Positions 58,582 to 64,000 of a DNA stretch of 64,000 nt are shown one piece after another; position 1 is the stretch's first letter; every line of letters begins with the position of its first letter. Under the pieces are notes generated by a model that was not told where the DNA came from, made no database searches, and saw only the letters and a list, made by a program, of their open reading frames with translations. The DNA comes from Pseudorhodoplanes sinuspersici (lineage in GTDB: Bacteria > Pseudomonadota > Alphaproteobacteria > Rhizobiales > Xanthobacteraceae): positions 3,590,501-3,654,500 of the forward strand of contig NZ_CP021112.1 of NCBI RefSeq assembly GCF_002119765.1. Direction: 5' to 3'. The translations under genes were made by a program, and so were the position numbers.

Positions 58582-59945
58582 GCCACGGCTGCAGTGTTGC
58601 GCGCTTCTGACGCTGAGACCTCTTGTTGGATGATAGCCGAAACTCGTTCACTTGCTTTGCCATCAGCATTGCCAGCCCATCGATCGAGACAGTCGATGGA
58701 ATGCGGGTCAAGTTCCGGTAAAACGAATGGCGGCGGTCCGTTCGTAATGTCGGATAGCCGAGTCACAAGAGCATCCGGAGTTCTAGCCAGTTCGACAGCC
58801 CGTCCAAAGTCCGCTATCCACGGCGACATTGCTGGATCGGCTGCTTCGGCAAAACCGGGCGATAGGACAATCTTGCCCATCGCCAGTGCCTCAAGCAACG
58901 CCGTAGAGTTCATCCCAACCACGACCCAGGCTTCCTTGAGTAACTCGAGAGGATCGCCGCCTTCGACGAAACGTATGTTCGCTGGCACCTCACCCTCGGC
59001 AATTTGGTGGAAACTGGTCAGGTGTCCTGCGGCGCGCTTTGATTTCAGGATCACAGTCACATGCTGATTTTCTCTTGCGAAGCGCAGCATTGCTTCGATC
59101 GTCAACTGTGCGGTTTTTTGCCAGCTAAGCTTATCGAAAGCAGGCAATGCTTCGGTCATCTCTCCATTGCCGAATTTTCTTCGCAACACCGGCAAGCCCG
59201 TCTTGGCGCCGAAAGTAAAAAACAGCACCAAGGGTTTATGGGGGAGCGGCTTTCGAGCCTCGCTCCGCCGCCAGGCGTGTGCCCGATCAAGTCGTGGCAT
59301 GCCGCAGATACTGATCCTGTCCGCAGATGCGATGCCGGCGGCAATCTGCACTTCACGCTCGAAGGAATTGTACACGATTATGCGCCGTCCGCTGAATGGG
59401 CCGCGCCGCCGACGGTAGTGATCCTCGTAGTACGACAAGCGAGCGGCGCTTTTGAGGTTCTCTTTGTGCAAAATGATGAAAGGGACATCAATCTCCTCCG
59501 ACGCGCCATGTAATTCCCGCTCCGCAAAATAAGCGAAATTACCGCTGATGATCACATCAATCCTGGAAAGCATCAGCAAGTGGCGCAATGTCTTGCGTAA
59601 GAATTCGCGATAAATGCGTTTTGCTGCCTCTTCTTCGGTGGACAGGTTGGCGTAATTATTGTCGTCGATCGTGCTCGGTAGGAACCCGATCGAGATTGCC
59701 TTCATGATGCCGCTTGGAGCCGTCAGAAGATCGATGTCTCGCCCTGTGCTCAGTGCCGCCTGGGCGTCCTCTGTCAGGCCAGGACGCGGTAATATAAGCG
59801 CTCGGAGGCGTCGCGAAGGAGCGTTCGGGCGACGTCGCGAGATTTGCTGCAAGGACGCCCACAGGAGCAAGGCCACAACGCGGGGAGACCTGAGATATGA
59901 GCGACGGCAGACAAAAGCGAGAGCCGCCCGTATAACCGTTTCCAT
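58578..59945 (-). CDS. Putative polysaccharide transferase, paralogue B of an unnamed 455-residue family
   Basis: A 455-residue protein, the same size as the relative at 44917-46281 (454). Shared blocks: FLPSTIDDNNYANLS, VPFIILHKENLKSAARLSYY, ICGMPRLDRAHAWRRSE and WVVVGMNSTALLEALAMGKI. A hydrophobic helix lies near the N-terminus (VVALLLWASLQQIS). ATG 59945 is chosen since the frame upstream to 60134 reads as non-coding. It is coupled by ATGA to the flippase-type exporter gene. GT-B Kdo/CDP-glycerol-type transferase is the best guess. Confidence 0.7.
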   Translation of the reverse strand: METVIRAALAFVCRRSYLRSPRVVALLLWASLQQISRRRPNAPSRRLRALILPRPGLTEDAQAALSTGRDIDLLTAPSGIMKAISIGFLPSTIDDNNYANLSTEEEAAKRIYREFLRKTLRHLLMLSRIDVIISGNFAYFAERELHGASEEIDVPFIILHKENLKSAARLSYYEDHYRRRRGPFSGRRIIVYNSFEREVQIAAGIASADRISICGMPRLDRAHAWRRSEARKPLPHKPLVLFFTFGAKTGLPVLRRKFGNGEMTEALPAFDKLSWQKTAQLTIEAMLRFARENQHVTVILKSKRAAGHLTSFHQIAEGEVPANIRFVEGGDPLELLKEAWVVVGMNSTALLEALAMGKIVLSPGFAEAADPAMSPWIADFGRAVELARTPDALVTRLSDITNGPPPFVLPELDPHSIDCLDRWAGNADGKASERVSAIIQQEVSASEARNTAAVA

Positions 59946-60185
59946 TTTGTTCGCTCGCCTTCCTTGAGGTGATTTTGATGTCACCGCTAAGACGGGTCTA
60001 TAAGGAGGGGGGCTATGGCTGGCAATGGATCTTCTAGGGCAGCGTCCGACCATGGCAGGATGTTGACTTGTCGTCGCTGAGGCGGGCAAACGGTTTCGCC
60101 GGACCGCTGGCAAGGTCGAATTTGGCGATCTCAATCCGGCCCGAATATCGGGCTGCGTCGGGGCATAATTGTAAACGGAAATGAG

Positions 60186-61082
60186 ATGAAAAGGCTGCTG
60201 TTACACGTTGGCTATCCGAAATCCGCAAGCACAAGTTTGCAGAACGGCCTTTTTCTGGGTTTGCATAAGGCGGGCGCTATCAATTTTCTGGGGCGGGCTT
60301 TTGAGAGTGACTTCTACGGCGAAAAGCAAAGTAAGGGCCTGTACAAGATTTGGTTTGATCATGTCTTGGCAAGCGGTCCTTACCAGGCCAACCCGATTGG
60401 AGAATTATCGAAATGTCTCCCCAATGTGTTGTCGGAGGGCCTCTTCATGATGAACGAGCGACGCCACGAGCGTATTATCGGGCCCGCCGTTCTGCACAAA
60501 TACTTTACCCCGCACGCCGATAAGGTTGGTGTATTGATCGTTATAAGAAAACAGCAGGATTTGATCCCCTCCTATTATGTCCAGAATTACCGAAGGTTCG
60601 AAAATGTTTTCAGCGATTTTCTGACGCGTCACAAAAGCGAAGATTGGAAGGGCGAGACCAAAATTTTTAATTTTCACGAGGTCGCAAAGGCATATGCAGC
60701 GGTCTTTGGGAAAGATGACGTCCATATCGTCTTTTTCGAAGACTTCGTTCGGAACAGAAGCAGATTTAGCGAGCAGTTGGGATGTGCGATGGGTGTCGAT
60801 CCGGCTGTCGTTCAATCGCATCTTGGTGATGGCCATTTGAACGAGGCGCCAAAAAAGGCGAACGCTGTCATGGTTCGCAAGCCGTCCAAATTTTCAGGGC
60901 GTCTGACCAAGATTTCCGAGAAACTAGGTCTCGGTCTTGCGGATTTCTTCCAGGTTCCTTTGCCTCCCATTGCCGACAAGGAAAGGGCTTTCATCCAGGA
61001 GAGCTTCCGAGATAGCAATCTTCGTTTGGCAGAGGATTTTGCGCTGGATAAGCAGACAATGCAGAGCCACGGGTATTTTTGA
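60186..61082 (+). CDS. Sulfotransferase-like protein
   Basis: A 298-residue protein. RLLLHVGYPKSASTSLQNGL matches the 5'-phosphosulfate loop and KVGVLIVIRKQQDLIPSYYV the 3'-phosphate segment (Arg plus Ser). FNFHEVAKAYAAVFGKDDVH and VVFFEDFVRN-like HIVFFEDFVRNRSRFSEQLG follow the usual order. A+T content is higher than in the core LPS genes, and the gene stands alone between opposing transcription units, which suggests separate acquisition. Its acceptor is probably a surface glycan. Confidence 0.78.
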   Translation: MKRLLLHVGYPKSASTSLQNGLFLGLHKAGAINFLGRAFESDFYGEKQSKGLYKIWFDHVLASGPYQANPIGELSKCLPNVLSEGLFMMNERRHERIIGPAVLHKYFTPHADKVGVLIVIRKQQDLIPSYYVQNYRRFENVFSDFLTRHKSEDWKGETKIFNFHEVAKAYAAVFGKDDVHIVFFEDFVRNRSRFSEQLGCAMGVDPAVVQSHLGDGHLNEAPKKANAVMVRKPSKFSGRLTKISEKLGLGLADFFQVPLPPIADKERAFIQESFRDSNLRLAEDFALDKQTMQSHGYF

Positions 61083-61209
61083 TACGCTTTGAGACGTCTA
61101 AATACGAATAATTCAGCAGCTATTGTTTGGCCCAAAACCATTTCCGCGTGCTGCTTCAGACATGACGATGCTGACGAGCTAACTTGTCATCCTGGTGCCG
61201 CTTCTGTCT

Positions 61210-63132
61210 TCATTCTGCTCGCGATATGCTATCTTTAGACAACAACGGCTTAAGTCGTTCGCCCACGATCTTTTCCCCGCAAACACTAAAGTGATCCCCG
61301 TCTCTGTAAGTGAAACAGTTTCCGACTAACAGAAAGCTCGGGTCAATTTTAAGTGCATCAACGAGAGAAAAATATTGGAATCGTATTTTTTGATGTTTCA
61401 GGATTTTATGAATTTCCAGATCCAGCGTAACGAAAGTTCTTATGGCGTGCTCGCCAATTTTCAGACCATTAAAAACCAGATCGTCGATATTCCGGAAGTC
61501 CACTCTCGCCTCGGGCTGCGGACCGATCCATACGACGTCAATGAGCTGCGATAGGCCATTCAGATAATCTGTTGTTATGCGGATATTGTCTTCCCGAATT
61601 GAAAATGCGGTTGTGGGATTCATCAAAGGGCTGCCGGATTGATGAAATAGCACCTTCGAAATATTAAGCCGATTTTCTTTTACGAAAGCAGGCAAGTCAT
61701 CGTACTGGCAACGTGCGAGGTTGCGATGGGGCCTGCAGCCCGGCTGGACCAGTCCAATCAGAAATTTGGAATATTTAGCCCGATACAGAGCATTATACAG
61801 GTTCATTCCATGGGAATCACCAAGAACCAGGACGGCTTTGCCGTGTTGTTCTGCGCACGCTCTGAATCGAGAGTGAGATAGCGAATTGGGGTGTCCTGAC
61901 CAAAAATTGCATGCTCCGTCATCGCCCATTTCGGAACGGAGATCGCCTTTTGTGTGGGACTTAACCAGCGAATAAATAGCTTTTTGAGGCTCCGACAATC
62001 GATTTGCGTAGTAGTAGCTTTCGAAACCATCGGTGTTCCGGCCGGCTAAACCGAAAGCCAACAGAACGACTGCGGCGGAGCCAGAGGCGACAAACGTCGC
62101 CCGTGCCGAAAGTCGCGGTCTTCGGAACGGCGTTTCGATGAACCGCCAACTCAGTACAGAGAGGAAAAGAGTCGCTGCGATCACAGACGCCAAGATGTGG
62201 CTGGGCAATTCGCTGCCATATCGAATTCTCGTGAATGCGAGTAGTGGCTGATGCCAGAGGTAGAGGCTGTAGCTGATGAGGCCGACCCACACGAGGATGC
62301 GGGTGCTGAGAAACCTTCCGACAAGTGTGTCTTGGTTCGCGCACATGATGATGAGAGCGGCCCCGAGTGTTGGCACCAGCGCCCAAAGACCGGGAACTGA
62401 AGTCTCCTGATCGAAGCGAGAAACCGCGTACAAAATCATGGCTAGCCCGCAGATGGCGCCAAGATTCATTACAGTCGAGGGGAGGGGAAGACGCTTCTTC
62501 CGTGTCAGGAAAAATGCCAGCAGACTGCCCAAGATCAGTTCCCATCCGCGCGTCTGCAGATAGAAGAAAGTCGAAACGGGATGATCGGTGATCCTGACCT
62601 GTGCAGCGACGAGGCTGCCGATTCCTAACAACGCGATAGCGGCGATGATCGTGGTGTATCCGCGTTTCCACAACAGCAGAAGGAATGCGGGGAACAAGAG
62701 ATAAAACTGCTCTTCGACTCCCAGGCTCCAGGTATGCAGTAGTGGCCTCAACTCACCCGATGGGTCGAAGTACCCACTCGTCTTCCTGAAGTAGATGTTC
62801 GATACAGAAGCTGTTGCGCTCGCCAAGCTGCTGGAAAAGTCCCGCATCTCGGTTGGACGAAGCAGGACCCACGCGGCCAGCGCCGACGCGCCTAGCACAA
62901 AAAACAGAGCCGGCAGGATCCGCCTCATCCTCCGCTCGTAAAAACCGAGCAAAGAGAAGCGGCCGGCTTCCTGATCGGTGATTATGATTGTTGTGATTAG
63001 ATACCCGCTAATTACGAAAAAGATGTCGACGCCGACATATCCGCCAGAGAATACGCCCAGCCCCAAGTGAAAAAGGATGACGGAGCAAACTGCGATCGCA
63101 CGAAGTCCATCGATCTCAGGTCTATAAGTCAG
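61210..63132 (-). CDS. O-acyltransferase, OafA/YrhL family with C-terminal SGNH domain; CTG start
   Basis: A 640-residue membrane protein. The acyltransferase-3 domain has about ten spans: YRPEIDGLRAIAVCSVILFH, GGYVGVDIFFVISGYLIT, then FYERRMRRILPALF and HTWSLGVEEQFYLLFPAFL. A further span leads to a periplasmic SGNH domain with KAVLVLGDSHGMNLYNAL and a late DGDHFSVCG (Asp and His of the triad). The essential first-helix block YRPEIDGLRAIA lies upstream of any ATG, GTG or TTG in frame. CTG 63132 has a perfect AGGAGG six bases upstream, and a TAG at 63153-63151 closes the frame behind it. It O-acetylates or acylates a surface polysaccharide. Confidence 0.88.
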   Translation of the reverse strand: MTYRPEIDGLRAIAVCSVILFHLGLGVFSGGYVGVDIFFVISGYLITTIIITDQEAGRFSLLGFYERRMRRILPALFFVLGASALAAWVLLRPTEMRDFSSSLASATASVSNIYFRKTSGYFDPSGELRPLLHTWSLGVEEQFYLLFPAFLLLLWKRGYTTIIAAIALLGIGSLVAAQVRITDHPVSTFFYLQTRGWELILGSLLAFFLTRKKRLPLPSTVMNLGAICGLAMILYAVSRFDQETSVPGLWALVPTLGAALIIMCANQDTLVGRFLSTRILVWVGLISYSLYLWHQPLLAFTRIRYGSELPSHILASVIAATLFLSVLSWRFIETPFRRPRLSARATFVASGSAAVVLLAFGLAGRNTDGFESYYYANRLSEPQKAIYSLVKSHTKGDLRSEMGDDGACNFWSGHPNSLSHSRFRACAEQHGKAVLVLGDSHGMNLYNALYRAKYSKFLIGLVQPGCRPHRNLARCQYDDLPAFVKENRLNISKVLFHQSGSPLMNPTTAFSIREDNIRITTDYLNGLSQLIDVVWIGPQPEARVDFRNIDDLVFNGLKIGEHAIRTFVTLDLEIHKILKHQKIRFQYFSLVDALKIDPSFLLVGNCFTYRDGDHFSVCGEKIVGERLKPLLSKDSISRAE

Positions 63133-63420
63133 GGTGCTCCTCCTGACGTCCTAAGTGAATGTTCGGCAATGGTAATGAGAATGGCGTGCTCGGACTGCGT
63201 GTATTTGCAGTCTCTTAGAATTTCAAGGGTGAAAACATGATGCGATTTTCTGGCCGCGCATTTCAGCGCGATATTCGCTCTTTTGCCGTAATATATTCCT
63301 ACCACGCTAGTCCATTCTGGTGAAAGATGTGGGAGTTCCGAATGGCGAGCGGAGCGAAAACCATCGGCCGGCCACCTTTCTTTTTCTTTGTAGCAGAGAG
63401 TTTTCAGCAGGGTGTGTAAT
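63133..63420. other. A+T-rich region without a supported gene
   Basis: Between the acyltransferase start and the decayed methyltransferase. A minus-strand frame (63482-63129) of 117 codons ends on the acyltransferase start (CTGA), but its text has no family resemblance and poor codon use. The AGGAGG at 63144-63139 is the acyltransferase ribosome site. Confidence 0.45.
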
Positions 63421-64000
63421 TTAGCGAATGACGGCCGCTGCAACGATGCCCACGCCGAAGTTCGTTTTTGTTGGCATGTCATCGGATGAGTAGATCGGTT
63501 TGAGATGATATCTACTACATTGATGAATCAGACTACTGGCGTTCAGCGACGCGCTCGCGGCGTCGTGGATCTTGATTCCAGTTCGCCAAGTCCCTGAGGG
63601 GGAGCGGCGAGAACCGCACAAGCTCTGGAGGAAATTCAGGGTGCGCCTTCAGGGCGAGTGCGGCTTCGTATTGCTGTGTCAGTTCGATGCCCGTAAAGCG
63701 GGTTTCCGGAAACAGGGCGGCGAGCATCATGAGATTTTGTCCCATTCCCGAGCCTATTTCGAGAACGCGATTTGGCATGAGCGCTTCGATGATGCGCATC
63801 AAATAAAGTAGTTGAACGCGTTTTGTGCCCTTGCCATGTGCAAAAAACTGGCGGTTGCGCCACACGAGTGGGATTGATTTTCCTTGCGATGGGTCAAGCC
63901 GTGCAAGCGCGTCCTGGCTAGACCATCTTTCTCCATAAATATCCTCAACCGCGCTTTCGCTGCGTGGACTGAAGTAGTTTCTCAAGGCCTTAAGGGGTGA
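63421..64000 (-). pseudogene. Decayed class I SAM-dependent methyltransferase (also cut by window edge)
   Basis: The frame entering from the right edge gives a normal N-terminal half: YFSPRSESAVEDIYGERWSS, then LLYLMRIIEALMPNRVLEIG, SGMGQNLMMLAALFPETRFT and GIELTQQYEAALAL, which covers the SAM glycine loop and acidic loop. It stops at 63533 right after SPLPLRDLANWNQ. The neighbouring frame then reads SSLIHQCSRYHLKPIYSSDD and MPTKTNFGVGIVAAAVIR to a stop at 63421, which looks like the C-terminal strand pair of the same enzyme family. About 80 central residues seem to be missing, so an internal deletion with frameshift is the likely cause. The start may lie beyond 64000. Confidence 0.65.

Noticed and set aside
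63129-63482. 117-codon minus-strand frame between the methyltransferase remnant and the acyltransferase
   Set aside because: No family resemblance and it overlaps both the remnant and the ribosome site region of the acyltransferase; kept only as a doubtful frame.
1-64000. CRISPR array, prophage, IS element or integrase
   Set aside because: No regularly spaced direct repeats, cas, capsid, terminase, transposase or integrase-like text was seen on either strand; all repeats found are single palindromic elements.

Overview
The window looks like chromosomal DNA of a high-G+C alphaproteobacterium of the Hyphomicrobiales, most likely in or near the Bradyrhizobium / Rhodopseudomonas / Pseudolabrys group. 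The reasons are the codon usage, the density of liv-type (HAAT) ABC transporters, the many GntR, MarR and Lrp regulators beside catabolic genes, and several intergenic palindromic repeats of a style I know from that group. This placement is inference from content; no rRNA or tRNA gene is present.

Region 1 (1-12.4 kb) is small-molecule uptake and catabolism. It holds the 3' end of a periplasmic binding protein gene followed by livHMGF, a divergent Lrp regulator / 4-hydroxyphenylpyruvate dioxygenase pair, a MarR-type regulator interrupted by an in-frame stop, and a second complete liv operon (Tat-exported binding protein, two permeases, two ATPases). A glutathione transferase and small proteins follow. 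Region 2 (12.4-17.5 kb) is a catabolic gene cluster. A minus-strand operon (cupin, TctC-type binding protein, TRAP-type binding protein, DUF1330 protein) diverges from a GntR regulator plus a VOC enzyme across a perfect palindrome, and a fumarylacetoacetase-family hydrolase follows. Region 3 (17.8-19.5 kb) is a HipBA toxin-antitoxin locus with a clear operator.

Region 4 (19.5-43.1 kb) builds lipopolysaccharide: an MsbA-like exporter, galE flanked by two REP-like palindromes, a glycosyltransferase, then after a 5-kb island of small unknown genes the whole ADP-heptose pathway (gmhB, gmhA, hldD, hldE), heptosyltransferases, core glycosyltransferases, an FkbM methyltransferase, an O-antigen ligase, a QuiNAc-type O-antigen initiation module (WbpM-like dehydratase, reductase, polyprenyl-phosphate sugar-phosphate transferase) and an arabinose-5-phosphate isomerase for Kdo. 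The island carries a chimeric pseudogene that contains a near-identical copy of the 3' part of gmhB.

Region 5 (43.5-64 kb) is a surface-polysaccharide locus. One long, translationally coupled minus-strand operon combines neuB, neuC and a CMP-sugar synthetase with a methyltransferase, a 2-hydroxyacid dehydrogenase, a thiamine-diphosphate enzyme, a Gfo/Idh/MocA oxidoreductase, a sulfotransferase and a polysaccharide deacetylase. This suggests an unusual nonulosonic-acid-like or higher-carbon sugar. Upstream lie a flippase-type ABC exporter, a GT4 glycosyltransferase, two distant paralogues of an unnamed 455-residue transferase-like family (one inside the operon, one beside the flippase), a second sulfotransferase, an OafA-type O-acyltransferase that appears to start at CTG, and a decayed methyltransferase gene at the right edge.

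The strongest candidate for something undescribed is the 46.2-55.4 kb operon, in which sialic-acid-type genes are coupled to enzymes absent from the textbook sialic, legionaminic and pseudaminic pathways.
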